The notes: generated from the sequence alone by a model not told the origin. Shown: positions 41,851-51,630, counted from the first letter of the stretch. The stretch is DNA of 64,000 nucleotides from Verrucomicrobiota bacterium (GCA_016721945.1 JADKHC010000028.1:1-64000), one strand, 5' to 3'. A program made the numbers and translations.

Positions 41851-44800
41851 ATGTCCTTGCCAATTGCTGAACAGACCGCTGAGAAACTTCGCCACGCGAT
41901 CAACCTGCGCCTCGCGCTGCTTGGCTGCCCGACGGTATCCGACGCCGAAGGTGCCGCCTGGACTTCACTGACCGCGCCCATTTTTTCCCGTTATCGTGAG
42001 ACGACGCGCCAGCTGATCGATCCGCTCAGTCCGGCCGACCAGCGCATCCAAGGGTGGCTCGAAACTTATCTGGCCGACATCGGCCCGTCGCCGCGTCTGC
42101 CGGCCCGTACGTTTATCCTCGATGAAGCTGGCCTCGCCCGCACGCTTTCGCTGCCAGCCGAAGGCGATGAATTCAACTCGCCATTGCTCAAAAGTTACCG
42201 CGTGCGGCAGGGCGTGTTGCATAATCCCGCCAACGACCGGCGCACTACGCAGGGCGTTTTCCATATCGCTGAGGGCGGTCTGCCCGTGCCCGACGACAAG
42301 CTTTCCGTTCCGAAAAACGCCTACGCCAAGCTGCTCGACCTCGCGTTGCGCCCACCGCGTGAGTTGTTGCGCCTACCGTTCACAACGGGACGCGCGGAAC
42401 AGGCCGAGTGTTTTGTCTCGCTGCTCCTGCGCCCGCTCGTGTGCCCCGAGGTGCCTGGATTCATCGAGGAGAAACGCATGGAAATCCGTTTCCTCGCGCC
42501 GGGTTCGCTCGTGAGCAATCTCGATTTCGTCGAGTCGATCTTTGGCAATGCTGGCGATCCGTATCTGCCGGAAAACGACGCCGGCCTCGATGTCGATCAC
42601 TGGACCGGCCACACCGGCTGCGTCATCCTCGCGCCGCATCTCACCACCGTACCGAAACACCTCGTCGGCCTGCCGCACTGGGATCTCGCGACTCCGCGCC
42701 AACGCCGCGACGGCATGTGCTGGAAGGACGAGAAAGAACTCTACAACAATGGTTCGGCTTTCAAAATCACCGCTCGCGACGCCCGCGGCGTGATGGTGAC
42801 GATCATCGCCGACAACTATTTCGGTTACTGCAAGAAAGAGGTTAAGACGCAGATCAGTTATTCCGCCAATCTCTTCGGCCTCGCCGAGGAAGAACACGCT
42901 GGCGGCGCGCTGGTTTACCCGAGCTACGACCTCGGCGAAGCGTTCCTCAAGTATCCGACCACCCGCGAATTTTCCTTCAACGAAGCTGCGGCCCGCCTCG
43001 GTGATCGCATGCAGGTGATGCCCGAAGGTTACGCGATCGATCGCAAACATCCTGACGTTATCTACGTCCGTGAAGACACGCATTTCGATCTGCGCAAACA
43101 GACGATCACCTGGCCGGGAACTAACGGAAAGCTACAAACCATTAAACTCCTCGCCGACAAAACCTATGTGCGCCCCAGCGGTTACCGAGTACATATGGAG
43201 CAGATCAACGGCGAACGTGGTCGCTGGCGGTTGGTTGGGACTGTGCCCGAGGGCACGCTCTGCCACAAGCCCTGCACCGTTTCCGGTGGCGGCAAATCGG
43301 AAATCTCCAAAGCCATCGCCTATGCGATTTTCCCCGGCCACGTTTTCATCTCTGACTTCGATCGCGATTTTGACCAGGTCCACGCCATCCTGAACCGAGA
43401 CACTTCCAACCGCTTTCGCGAACCTTCGCGCAACGGCAAGGACAAGCGCCCGATCCTCAGTGCCGAACGCTCGCTCGGCAGCGTGATCAAACTCCTCACG
43501 CCCTCGCGCCGCGAGTACAGCGAAGAGTACAACTCCTGGCTCCGCGCGATTCCGCAGTACATCAAGGAACTGATTTTCGTTCTCAAACGCTACTACCTGG
43601 CCGAGTGGGGCGACGCCTGGCTGATCCATTTCTCGGTCGACACGATCAACGGCCGACTCGGCAACGAGCTGAAACTCAACGGCCGCAAACTCGTGACGAA
43701 CTATCTGCGCGTCGGTTTCGAGGAAGACGGCTCCTGGCGCGTCTTCGGCCTGCGTGCCGATTTCCATCCCGCGGCTAAAGTGCAGATGGAAGACGACATC
43801 ACCGCCTCCGTCGTAGCGCCCACGCAAAACGTCGCCTCGCGCCCCAGCATCCCGCTGCCCACGGTCGGACCTTCGCTCAAGTTCGTGCAAAACTGCGAAG
43901 CCCGGCTCTTCCAGCGCCCCGACGACGCCATCCACCGCGGCTACGATCACCAAGCCGAGGCCGACATCGCTACGCCTGGCACTTTTCTCTCCAATTACGA
44001 ACCACTCAATAGAGACAACGCCCGCGAGATCATCGAGGAGGCGATCGGCTTCAACGCCTACACCGCGCCGATGCAACAGCTGATCAAAGCTGCGGCCGCC
44101 ACCGGTGCATTACCGAAGTACTTCGTTTCATCGGCTCATCCACGCATCGTCGATGGCAAACCAACCAAAAACCCTCGCTATCTCCAAATCCGCCCCGATC
44201 TTACCGACGCCAAGGGCACCTACCTCGCCGAGATCTCAGCGCGCCTGCACCGATGCATCAATCCGGAGGAGCCTGTGCACTCGCCTGTCAGTATCGTAGT
44301 GCCCGGCCGTCGTAACAACCCGCCGGAAAAAGGCATCCGCTCGCTCGCGGTTTTCAATCCGCTGCATTTTCTCGAACTGCCTGAGGCGTTCATGGAGTTT
44401 ATCAGCAGCATGACCGGAAAATCGCCCTCGACCACCGGCGCCGGCTCCGAAGGCGCGCTGACGAAAGGCCCGTTCAACGCGTTGGCTCCAGTCATCGATC
44501 TCAACGCTGCGTTGATTTCGCTCATTCTCACCGGTCACGATGTTTTCCTCTCAGCGGCTGGTTATGTAGGCCCGAAAGTTCGCGTCGATCACGACGTCAG
44601 CCTGCTCGTGCCCGAGGTGTTTTCACGCATGACTCCGGGTGAACGCGATGCCCGCTCGCTGATTGCCGATGGCTGTCTCGAAAAATGCGCGGACTTCACC
44701 TACGACGGCAAACCTGTGCTCGCGAGCCGCCTCGGCTATCGCATCACCACGCGTTTTGTGCGCGTCTACTTCGGCCGCGTCTTCAATCATCCCCACGTCG

Positions 44801-45276
44801 TCTTCACCGACGAAATGCTCAAGCCCGAGCTTCAGGGCATGGATGTGTTCGTCGACGGCATGGATAACATCTGCACCACGCATCGTCGCGTAGCGGAAAG
44901 TTATTTTGCAGATGGAGGCGTCGCCCTCGCCTGCCCGCCGCTCAAGGCACTGCTGCACATCATGGCGTACGGCCAGTTCGAAGGCAAAGACCTCAGCTCG
45001 CCAGAAATCCGTGCTCTCTTCAGTCGCGAAAGCATGCTTGTCAGCACCTGGTACAAGGAACGTCTTGATGCGAAGCAGAAGATCGAGACGAACCTTTGGA
45101 AACGCCACATCTCGTACCTCGAAGCTTACCTCGACCGCCCGAGCTATGCCGACACCGTGGCGCGTCTGGATCTAACCAGTCGCCTAGCCCATGCCCGCGC
45201 CGTATTGCAAACCGTGGAATCGCCAGCGTACCGCGAAAAACTCGAAGGCTCCCTCGGCGTCCAGCCGCTGAGCTGA
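41851..45276 (+). CDS. Probable PPi-type phosphoenolpyruvate carboxykinase (1141 residues)
   Basis: From ATG 41851 (MSLPIAEQTAEKLRHAINLR). The size (about 1140) and regions such as MTGKSPSTTGAGSEGALTKG agree with my recollection of the unusual PPi-dependent PEPCK family of Propionibacterium and Entamoeba, which has little overall similarity to ATP- or GTP-PEPCK. A P-loop-like TVSGGGKSEISKAIAYAIF and a following acidic FISDFDRDFDQ resemble the kinase-1 and kinase-2 motifs of PEPCKs. The protein has no signal or membrane segment. It would interconvert PEP plus CO2 plus phosphate with oxaloacetate plus pyrophosphate. It stands alone, with its own upstream spacer of 250 bases shared with terC. 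The call rests on length and recalled motifs, without an alignment. Confidence 0.6.
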   Translation: MSLPIAEQTAEKLRHAINLRLALLGCPTVSDAEGAAWTSLTAPIFSRYRETTRQLIDPLSPADQRIQGWLETYLADIGPSPRLPARTFILDEAGLARTLSLPAEGDEFNSPLLKSYRVRQGVLHNPANDRRTTQGVFHIAEGGLPVPDDKLSVPKNAYAKLLDLALRPPRELLRLPFTTGRAEQAECFVSLLLRPLVCPEVPGFIEEKRMEIRFLAPGSLVSNLDFVESIFGNAGDPYLPENDAGLDVDHWTGHTGCVILAPHLTTVPKHLVGLPHWDLATPRQRRDGMCWKDEKELYNNGSAFKITARDARGVMVTIIADNYFGYCKKEVKTQISYSANLFGLAEEEHAGGALVYPSYDLGEAFLKYPTTREFSFNEAAARLGDRMQVMPEGYAIDRKHPDVIYVREDTHFDLRKQTITWPGTNGKLQTIKLLADKTYVRPSGYRVHMEQINGERGRWRLVGTVPEGTLCHKPCTVSGGGKSEISKAIAYAIFPGHVFISDFDRDFDQVHAILNRDTSNRFREPSRNGKDKRPILSAERSLGSVIKLLTPSRREYSEEYNSWLRAIPQYIKELIFVLKRYYLAEWGDAWLIHFSVDTINGRLGNELKLNGRKLVTNYLRVGFEEDGSWRVFGLRADFHPAAKVQMEDDITASVVAPTQNVASRPSIPLPTVGPSLKFVQNCEARLFQRPDDAIHRGYDHQAEADIATPGTFLSNYEPLNRDNAREIIEEAIGFNAYTAPMQQLIKAAAATGALPKYFVSSAHPRIVDGKPTKNPRYLQIRPDLTDAKGTYLAEISARLHRCINPEEPVHSPVSIVVPGRRNNPPEKGIRSLAVFNPLHFLELPEAFMEFISSMTGKSPSTTGAGSEGALTKGPFNALAPVIDLNAALISLILTGHDVFLSAAGYVGPKVRVDHDVSLLVPEVFSRMTPGERDARSLIADGCLEKCADFTYDGKPVLASRLGYRITTRFVRVYFGRVFNHPHVVFTDEMLKPELQGMDVFVDGMDNICTTHRRVAESYFADGGVALACPPLKALLHIMAYGQFEGKDLSSPEIRALFSRESMLVSTWYKERLDAKQKIETNLWKRHISYLEAYLDRPSYADTVARLDLTSRLAHARAVLQTVESPAYREKLEGSLGVQPLS

Positions 45277-45312
45277 CGAGGAGTTACAGAAAAGAGGACG
45301 CTCGAAGATCGA

Positions 45313-45367
45313 AAGGTAGGGCGCTCCGCCGCTTCAGCCTTGCTCCCTTCACCGGCCTGGGCTAAGG
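45313..45367. repeat. Partial GTAGGGC-family repeat
   Basis: GGTAGGGCGCTCCGCC begins a sequence like the other GTAGGGC elements but lacks a clean complementary arm. The stretch 45277-45541 holds no evident gene. Confidence 0.35.
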
Positions 45368-45541
45368 ATAACCCGCACCCCGGCTATGTTCGATGCCACC
45401 GGCAGTTAGATGTGACTGTGGATGCCCTGGTTGTCGTGAGGGCGCACCCGCCCTTTCGCACCTGCTGGCGCCATTGCGCCTCCCCAACCGGTTATCCAGT
45501 TCCAGAGTTCCTTATATCAGTATCAACCCGCTACGACGGCT

Positions 45542-45721
45542 TTACAGCAAGCTCAACGAATCTGCTGGCTTGTCTTTCAACCCGGTTTTGAAACGGTTTG
45601 GCGGACAGCAGCCTCCGCCGCAGCCGGGCTTTTTGCGTTTCAAAATCGCGCCGCAAACCAGCGCCGTCAGCGCGAGGAGCACGACGATGATTGCGACGGG
45701 AGTTTGCCAGTTGTCGATCAT
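45542..45721 (-). CDS. FeoB-associated Cys-rich membrane protein
   Basis: 59 residues from ATG 45721. One membrane helix (VAIIVVLLALTALVCGAIL) is followed by KRKKPGCGGGCCPPN, the short Cys-rich tail of the FeoB-associated family. It is the last gene of the feo operon, 10 bases after feoB. The Cys cluster may hand on or sense iron. Confidence 0.85.
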   Translation of the reverse strand: MIDNWQTPVAIIVVLLALTALVCGAILKRKKPGCGGGCCPPNRFKTGLKDKPADSLSLL

Positions 45722-45731
45722 GACTGATTCG

Positions 45732-47840
45732 TCAGAAGCCGAGCGCATGCCCGGTTTGATAGACGATGAAACACACCACCCACGCCGTTCCAGTCATGTA
45801 GGCGATTTGAAACAGCGGCCAGCGCCACGAATTCGTTTCGCGCTTTACGACCACGAGAGTGCTCATGCACTGCATGGCGAAAACATAGAAGATCATTAGC
45901 GTCAGGCAAACGAGCGGCGTGAATAGCGGGCGCCCGTCAGGCCACTTCGCTTTCAACATCGACTCGCGTAGCGGTGCAGTATTCTCGTCGCTGCCTTCGG
46001 CGTTAAAAACAATGCCCATCGTGCTGACGAAAACTTCGCGGGCTGCGAGTGAGCTGATGAGACCGATGCCGATCTGCCAGTCGAAGCCGAGAGGCTTGAT
46101 CACGGGCTCCAGCGTGTGACCTGCCTTGCCGGCGAAACTTTGCTCCAGCTGCTGTGTCGTGGTAGCACCGTCATGAGCTTTTGGATACGCCGCGAGAAAC
46201 CATAGCACGATAGAAAGAGCCAGGATGACCGTGCCGGCGTTCTTCAAAAACATCCACGCCCGCTCGATCATGTGGAAGGCGATGTCGCGCACGCGCGGCA
46301 ACCGATAAGGCGGCAGCTCCATGATCATGAGCGGCGGTTCGCCTTTGAGCAGCGTGCGCTTGAACAGCCACGCGAAGCCAAACGCGCCCAGCGTACCAAG
46401 CGAGTACATGAGCAGCATGATGCTGACCTTGGTTAGCAATGGCACACGTTCGCCCGGCACCAGTGCAGCCATCATCAAAAGATAAACCGGCAGCCGCGCC
46501 GAACAACTCATGAGCGGTGCGACCAGAATCGTGGTGAGCCGGTCTTTCTGGTCTTCGATGGTTCGGGTCGCCATGATGCCCGGGATCGCACAAGCGTAAG
46601 AACTGAGCAACGGGATGAAGCTGCGACCATTGAGCCCCACGCGGCTCATCATACGGTCCATAATGAACGCCGCGCGCGCCATGTAGCCGGTGCTTTCGAG
46701 CAGGCCCATGAAGAAGAACAAAATCAAAATCTGTGGGAGAAATACCAACACACCGCCCACGCCAGCGATTGCGCTGTCGGTGATGAGGTCGCGGAAATCG
46801 CCCGCTTGCATGACGCTCTTCACCCAGTCGGCCAGCGCGGCCATACGACCGTCGATGAAATTCATCGGAAGCTCTGCCAGGGTGAAAATCGACAGGAAAA
46901 GCAAAGCCATGATGCCCGCGAGACTGGTCCAGCCCCAGACTGGATGTGTCACCACTTGGTCAATACGGTCGCTTACGCTCGGCCCAACGTTGGCTTTGCG
47001 TACCACGATGCGACTACAGAGCTCGGTGATCGCGTCGTAGCGGCTGCTCACGAGTGAGCCCGCCCAGTCGGTCCCCTCGCCTGCCCAACGTTTCTGCCAG
47101 TTGTGGAAAATCGCGCTCGTGCGTGGATGCAGTGGTTTCGAGCCTGTGACGCGCACGGTATCCTGATCCGTCAACAGCAGCAATGCCTCGGCACGTGCGC
47201 TGAACGGGGCCTTGCCGTCGTTTTCTTGGAGACTGGCGGCTAGTTCGGAAACGGCGGGCGCGATGGGCGCGGGGATTTCCCACGCGTGTTTCGCGAGGGG
47301 GAGATCGCTCCGGCTCATCGCGAGCCGCAGCTCGACGATGCCTTTGCCGTTGGCGGCCTCGCACGGGATGATGGGAATACCGAGTTCCTTTTCGAGCCGG
47401 GCCACGCGGATTTCGAGACCAGACTTGGCCGCGAGATCCATCATGTTGAGCGCAAGAATGACAGGCCGACCGAGATCGAGGATCTGGTGAACGAGATAAA
47501 GGTTACGCTCAAGATTCGACGCGTCGAGAATGCACACGATGCGGTCGGGCTGCGGAGTATCGGCGCGACGACCGAGTAACACGTCGCGTAACACGGCTTC
47601 GTCCGGCGAACGCGCGGCGAGCGAATAAGCGCCCGGAAGATCGATGATCTTTATCGGGTGTCCATGTTGTGAATACGTTTCGCCGATCTTCTTTTCGACC
47701 GTGACGCCTGGGTAGTTACCGACCTTTTGTTTTAGTCCTGTCAGAGCGTTAAAGAGCGTGCTCTTGCCGCAATTTGGATTGCCCACGAACGCGTAAACCG
47801 GAGTGCGCGGGCTGGCGGGTGAACGAGTGTCGGCGCTCAT
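45732..47840 (-). CDS. feoB: Ferrous iron transporter B
   Basis: 702 residues. The N-terminal G domain has all loops: GNPNCGKSTLFNAL (G1), YPGVTVEKK (G2), IDLPGAYSL (G3), ALNMMDLA (G4). The rest is the Nucleoside-recognition/Gate membrane domain with repeats such as ILFFFMGLLESTGYMARAAF and LLSSYACAIPGIMATR, and the second gate half GLISSLAAREVFVSTMG. It brings Fe(II) across the inner membrane. The start overlaps the feoA stop by ATGA at 47837-47840. Order: feoA-like, feoA, feoB, Cys-rich protein. Confidence 0.95.
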   Translation of the reverse strand: MSADTRSPASPRTPVYAFVGNPNCGKSTLFNALTGLKQKVGNYPGVTVEKKIGETYSQHGHPIKIIDLPGAYSLAARSPDEAVLRDVLLGRRADTPQPDRIVCILDASNLERNLYLVHQILDLGRPVILALNMMDLAAKSGLEIRVARLEKELGIPIIPCEAANGKGIVELRLAMSRSDLPLAKHAWEIPAPIAPAVSELAASLQENDGKAPFSARAEALLLLTDQDTVRVTGSKPLHPRTSAIFHNWQKRWAGEGTDWAGSLVSSRYDAITELCSRIVVRKANVGPSVSDRIDQVVTHPVWGWTSLAGIMALLFLSIFTLAELPMNFIDGRMAALADWVKSVMQAGDFRDLITDSAIAGVGGVLVFLPQILILFFFMGLLESTGYMARAAFIMDRMMSRVGLNGRSFIPLLSSYACAIPGIMATRTIEDQKDRLTTILVAPLMSCSARLPVYLLMMAALVPGERVPLLTKVSIMLLMYSLGTLGAFGFAWLFKRTLLKGEPPLMIMELPPYRLPRVRDIAFHMIERAWMFLKNAGTVILALSIVLWFLAAYPKAHDGATTTQQLEQSFAGKAGHTLEPVIKPLGFDWQIGIGLISSLAAREVFVSTMGIVFNAEGSDENTAPLRESMLKAKWPDGRPLFTPLVCLTLMIFYVFAMQCMSTLVVVKRETNSWRWPLFQIAYMTGTAWVVCFIVYQTGHALGF

Positions 47841-48082
47841 GCTTTGGCAGAAGCTTCTACGAGGATTTGCTCCGCCTCGCTTTTGCGCAGGGTCAGATTG
47901 TAGCCGCGGACTTTGACCTCAATCGGGTCGCCGAGCGGAGCGGTGCGGATGAGCGTGAGCGCGGTGCCGGGCATCAAGCCCATTTCGCGCAAGCGGAGAA
48001 AGGCCGAACCTTGCTTGGGAAATTCGCGCACCACGGCCGATGTACCGGCAGACAACTCCGAGAGTTTCGACAACGCATTCAT
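47837..48082 (-). CDS. feoA: FeoA domain protein
   Basis: 81 residues from ATG 48082. The SH3-like FeoA fold shows as FPKQGSAFLRLREMGLMPGT, followed by IRTAPLGDPIEVKVRGYNLTL and LRKSEAEQILV. It is the cytosolic partner of FeoB and is coupled to feoB by ATGA. Confidence 0.92.
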   Translation of the reverse strand: MNALSKLSELSAGTSAVVREFPKQGSAFLRLREMGLMPGTALTLIRTAPLGDPIEVKVRGYNLTLRKSEAEQILVEASAKA

Positions 48083-48113
48083 ATCGACAAAGTCTGACCA
48101 GGAAGCCGCGCGG

Positions 48114-48377
48114 TCAGGCGCTGCGGCGGATTTGTTCGACCAAGATATGCTGCGCTGCGCGATCACTGAGGGCGATACGCGTACCGCAAACCTGGCAAAG
48201 CAAGGTGTGGGCTCCGGAAACTTTTTCGACGACGGCCGATTCGCAGAAACCCATTTCGCGTAGCCGTTGGCAGACCTCCGTTTTGCCCTCAAGCTCTTGC
48301 ACCCGGCCACTGGCACCGACAGGAAGTTCGGTCAGGCGTACGAGCGGAGTGGGCTTGGTTTCTTCAGGCGAGGACAT
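48114..48377 (-). CDS. Second FeoA domain protein
   Basis: 87 residues. Pattern: VRLTELPVGASGRVQELEGK, then CQRLREMGFCESAVVEKVSG and CGTRIALSDRAAQHILVEQI. It is clearly FeoA-like but carries four Cys (VCQ, FCE, LCQVCG) not present in the second copy, which could bind metal or sense redox. It is first in the operon; a promoter should lie in 48378-48520, though no Fur site was confirmed. Confidence 0.88.
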   Translation of the reverse strand: MSSPEETKPTPLVRLTELPVGASGRVQELEGKTEVCQRLREMGFCESAVVEKVSGAHTLLCQVCGTRIALSDRAAQHILVEQIRRSA

Positions 48378-48677
48378 GGCTGGATAGAGGAAAGTAAATG
48401 AGATTGGGTTTCAATGTCAAAGTCTAGGCTGATATCGTCACCGGTGTAAGATTATGTAAGCAAAAATGTTGGGAGGAATTTGGATTATTTACGGAGAATC
48501 GTTCAGCGTTGTTCCCAACATCTTAGCTAGCCCAGTGCCAGCAATGGATTTGCGGCGTACTTTGCTGTTTCCCCAACGAAAAAACTTCGCATCAGCCAAT
48601 TCCTCTTAGGTCTTACCCTCGGTCGGAAAAGACCCCGTAACATTTTGGCCGGTGATCCGATATATTACTAAGCAACC

Positions 48678-48815
48678 ATGATTCTCAGCACGACACTCTC
48701 CCGGTCAGAGCAACTCGTCCTCAACGGACGGGCGGTATGGCGCGACTTGATGCGGTGCCAAGTGGACAAGCTCCGTTTCCATTTGCGCGGCTGCTGGCGC
48801 GCGTTGCTTCGATAA
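48678..48815 (+). CDS. Possible small basic protein, 45 residues
   Basis: A clean ATG frame gives MILSTTLSRSEQLVLNGRAV and ends CWRALLR, running into the bidirectional terminator. It has no recognised family. It may be chance. Confidence 0.25.
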   Translation: MILSTTLSRSEQLVLNGRAVWRDLMRCQVDKLRFHLRGCWRALLR

Positions 48816-48845
48816 AAAAGCGCGGCCGTTTAGGTCCGCGCTTTT
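48814..48845 (-). terminator. Bidirectional terminator of the ATP synthase operon
   Basis: AAGCGCGG pairs with CCGCGCTT around GCCGTTTAGGT-like loop sequence. A-run on the left and T-run on the right make it work on both strands. It lies 26 bases after the atpC stop. Confidence 0.85.
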
Positions 48846-48870
48846 CAATTCGAATTGAAGCAGGGCTTTC

Positions 48871-49278
48871 TCAGATTCTGCGGCGCTTGATACCGATCTG
48901 GACAATTGCTGAGCGAAGGATGCCTTCGAAGCGTTCGATTTCAGAAGCGTCGAGCGTTTCTCTTCCGCGAAGCGCATCCTGTGCGCGCTGCATGGCTTTT
49001 TCAGCAGCATCAACGTCGATCTTCTCTTCGGTGATGGCGCTCTCGGCCAGGATAGAAACTTTGTCGCCATCGATCTCGGCGAAACCGTTGCCGACAGCGA
49101 GAAGCTCGGTCTTCCCGTTTTTTAAAACGCGCAACTCCCCTGCTTCAACTTGCGTGAGCAGCGGAATGTGGCCGGGCAGAATGCCGATCTCACCCTCGAC
49201 CGTCGGAATGACGACGGTTTCTACCGTGTCGGAGTAGACACGGGCTTCGGGGGTGACGATTTCGAGCGTGAGCGCCAT
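48871..49278 (-). CDS. atpC: ATP synthase F1 epsilon subunit
   Basis: 135 residues: the N-terminal beta sandwich shows LTLEIVTPEARVYSDTVETV and VEGEIGILPGHIPLLTQVEAG, then NGFAEIDGDKVSILAESA, followed by the C-terminal helical pair (DVDAAEKAMQRAQDALRG). It links the gamma stalk to the c-ring and can inhibit hydrolysis. It is the last gene of the operon, 9 bases after atpD. Confidence 0.95.
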   Translation of the reverse strand: MALTLEIVTPEARVYSDTVETVVIPTVEGEIGILPGHIPLLTQVEAGELRVLKNGKTELLAVGNGFAEIDGDKVSILAESAITEEKIDVDAAEKAMQRAQDALRGRETLDASEIERFEGILRSAIVQIGIKRRRI

Positions 49279-49287
49279 GGTGATGGA

Positions 49288-50709
49288 TTACTTTTTGGCT
49301 GAAGAGCCGATCACTTCGTCGATGCCACCCTTCATGTAGAAATCGCCCTCGGGTACGTTGTCGAGTTCGCCATCGAGGATCATCTTGAAACCGCGAACAG
49401 TGTCTTTGACCGGAACGTATTTGCCAGGCGTGCCGGTGAACACTTCAGCGACCGCGAACGGTTGCGAAAGGAAACGCTGGAGTTTGCGCGCGCGATAAAC
49501 GGTGAGTTTGTCCTCAGGAGATAGTTCGTCGAGGCCGAGAATCGCGATGATATCCTGGAGATCCTTGTAGCGTTGGAGCACGCGCTGCACTTCGCGGGCA
49601 ACGAGGTAATGCTCTTCGCCGACGATGGCTGGTTCGAGTGCTTTGGAAACCGAGGCGAGCGGATCGACGGCCGGATAAATTCCGAGTTCGGCGATGGAAC
49701 GCTCGAGCACGATGGTCGAATCCAAGTGCGCAAAGGTGTTTGCAGGAGCCGGGTCGGTGAGATCGTCGGCGGGCACGTACACGGCCTGCACGGAAGTGAT
49801 CGAACCTTTCTTCGTCGAGGTGATGCGCTCTTGGAGAAGGCCCATTTCGTTCGACAAGGTTGGCTGATAACCGACGGCGGACGGCGAGCGTCCCAACAAA
49901 GCGGATACTTCGGAACCGGCTTGTGAGAAACGGAAAATGTTGTCGATGAAGAGCAGCACGTCCTGGTTTTTCTCGTCGCGGAAATATTCCGTCATCGCGA
50001 GAGCCGAGAGCGCGACACGCATACGAGCGCCCGGGGGTTCGTTCATCTGGCCGTAGACCAGCGCGACTTTCGACTTACTGAGATCTTTTTGGTCGATAAC
50101 GCCCGCTTCGGACATTTCGTGGTAGAGATCGTTGCCCTCACGGGAACGTTCACCGACACCAGCGAATACCGAGAAACCGCCGTGAGCTTTGGCGATGTTG
50201 TTGATGAGTTCGAGAATGACGACGGTCTTGCCGACGCCAGCACCACCGAATGCACCGGCTTTGCCGCCTTTGATGAACGGGCAAATCAAGTCGATGACCT
50301 TGATGCCGGTTTCGAGGATCTGCGCTTTGGTGTCCTGATCGACGAGTGCGGGCGCGGGACGATGAATCGGGTATTTCTTGTCGAAAATGACCGGGCCTTT
50401 GCCGTCCACTGGGTTGCCGGTGACATCGAAGATGCGACCGAGCACGCCGTTGCCGACGGGGACCGAGATCGGTGCACCCGTATCCACGACTTCCATACCG
50501 CGCACGAGACCTTCAGAGGAAGACATGGCGATCGTGCGGGCGACGCCACCGCCGAGGTGCTGCTCGACTTCGAGCGTGAGCACTTCTTTTTTCCCCGAGA
50601 CGGTGAACTCAATGGTGAGCGCCTGGTAGATGGGCGGGATGGTGTTCTCGGCGAACTGCACGTCGACCACGGGGCCGATAACTTGGACGATTTTGCCGGT
50701 GTTGCTCAT
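49288..50709 (-). CDS. atpD: ATP synthase F1 beta subunit
   Basis: 473 residues. The catalytic P-loop is GGAGVGKTVVILELI. The catalytic Glu lies in GVGERSREGNDLYHEM. DVLLFIDNIFRFSQAGSEVS and the C-terminal DELSPEDKLTVYRARKLQRF are standard. It carries the catalytic nucleotide sites. It lies downstream of atpG, with a 48-base gap. Confidence 0.97.
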   Translation of the reverse strand: MSNTGKIVQVIGPVVDVQFAENTIPPIYQALTIEFTVSGKKEVLTLEVEQHLGGGVARTIAMSSSEGLVRGMEVVDTGAPISVPVGNGVLGRIFDVTGNPVDGKGPVIFDKKYPIHRPAPALVDQDTKAQILETGIKVIDLICPFIKGGKAGAFGGAGVGKTVVILELINNIAKAHGGFSVFAGVGERSREGNDLYHEMSEAGVIDQKDLSKSKVALVYGQMNEPPGARMRVALSALAMTEYFRDEKNQDVLLFIDNIFRFSQAGSEVSALLGRSPSAVGYQPTLSNEMGLLQERITSTKKGSITSVQAVYVPADDLTDPAPANTFAHLDSTIVLERSIAELGIYPAVDPLASVSKALEPAIVGEEHYLVAREVQRVLQRYKDLQDIIAILGLDELSPEDKLTVYRARKLQRFLSQPFAVAEVFTGTPGKYVPVKDTVRGFKMILDGELDNVPEGDFYMKGGIDEVIGSSAKK

Positions 50710-50757
50710 GTTAGGAAAGGAAGGCTGACTGGGAATAGAAAGTGGTTAGGGCTGTAG

Positions 50758-51630
50758 TTAAACGGCGGCGAACTGGGCGGCGGCAATCTCGAGGATTTCC
50801 GCAGTGATGCCGGCCTGACGAGCTTTGTTGTATTCGAGAGTAAGGTCGCCAAGGAGCTTGGTGGCGTTGTCTTTGGCGGTCTTCATCGCGACCATGCGGG
50901 CGCTCTGTTCGGAGGCTTTGGCGCTAAGAACTAGTTCGTAAACGTAATGGTTGACGTAGAAAGGAAGCAGGGCATCGAGGACTGTTTTCGCGCTGGGTTC
51001 GAAGAGCATCTCGCGGGTATCGGCTTTTTCCACTGCGCTAGAATGCCTGTGCAGAGTGGCAAGGGAGGCGGCCACACTTTCGAGTGGGAGGACAGGACAA
51101 ACCGTGGGTTCTTGAACGAGCGTGTTTTTAAAGTGCGGATAAATCACCTCGATCGTGTCGATCACGCCTTCGAGATATTGTTTTATCATGAACTCTACGG
51201 CGGCGCGCACTTCGGCGAACGATGCGCGGTCTTGGATTGGAAAATCGGCGAGCAGGTCGCGTTTTGTGCGGACGAGGAATTGCGTGCCCTTGCGTCCGGC
51301 GACGACGAATTTTGCAGGTGTCTGGATGTCGACAACGAGCTTGAAAAGATTGGCGTTGAGCGGTCCGCACAAACCCTTGTCCGTAGTGATAAGTAGGATA
51401 CCGCGGGTTTTGATCTCCCGCTTCACGAGGAACGGATGCATCGACTCGTCAACGCGTGGTGCGAGCGAGGCTAGCATCGAAGCCATGAGTTGCGCGTACG
51501 GCTGACCCGCGAGGGCCAGCTGCTGCGCCTTCTTCATCTTCGACGCAGCCACCAGCTCCATCGCCTTGGTGATCTGGCGGGTGTTTTTGACCGATTTAAT
51601 TCGGCGGCGGATATCGCGGGTTGATGCCAC
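50758..51630 (-). CDS. atpG: ATP synthase F1 gamma subunit
   Basis: 290 residues. The N-terminal coiled helix ASTRDIRRRIKSVKNTRQIT and KAMELVAASKMKKAQQ, and the C-terminal helix MVAMKTAKDNATKLLGDLTL and YNKARQAGITAEILEI, make up the rotor shaft. The GLCGPLNANL strand of the Rossmann-like globular part is present. It lies 52 bases after atpA. Confidence 0.96.
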   Translation of the reverse strand: MASTRDIRRRIKSVKNTRQITKAMELVAASKMKKAQQLALAGQPYAQLMASMLASLAPRVDESMHPFLVKREIKTRGILLITTDKGLCGPLNANLFKLVVDIQTPAKFVVAGRKGTQFLVRTKRDLLADFPIQDRASFAEVRAAVEFMIKQYLEGVIDTIEVIYPHFKNTLVQEPTVCPVLPLESVAASLATLHRHSSAVEKADTREMLFEPSAKTVLDALLPFYVNHYVYELVLSAKASEQSARMVAMKTAKDNATKLLGDLTLEYNKARQAGITAEILEIAAAQFAAV

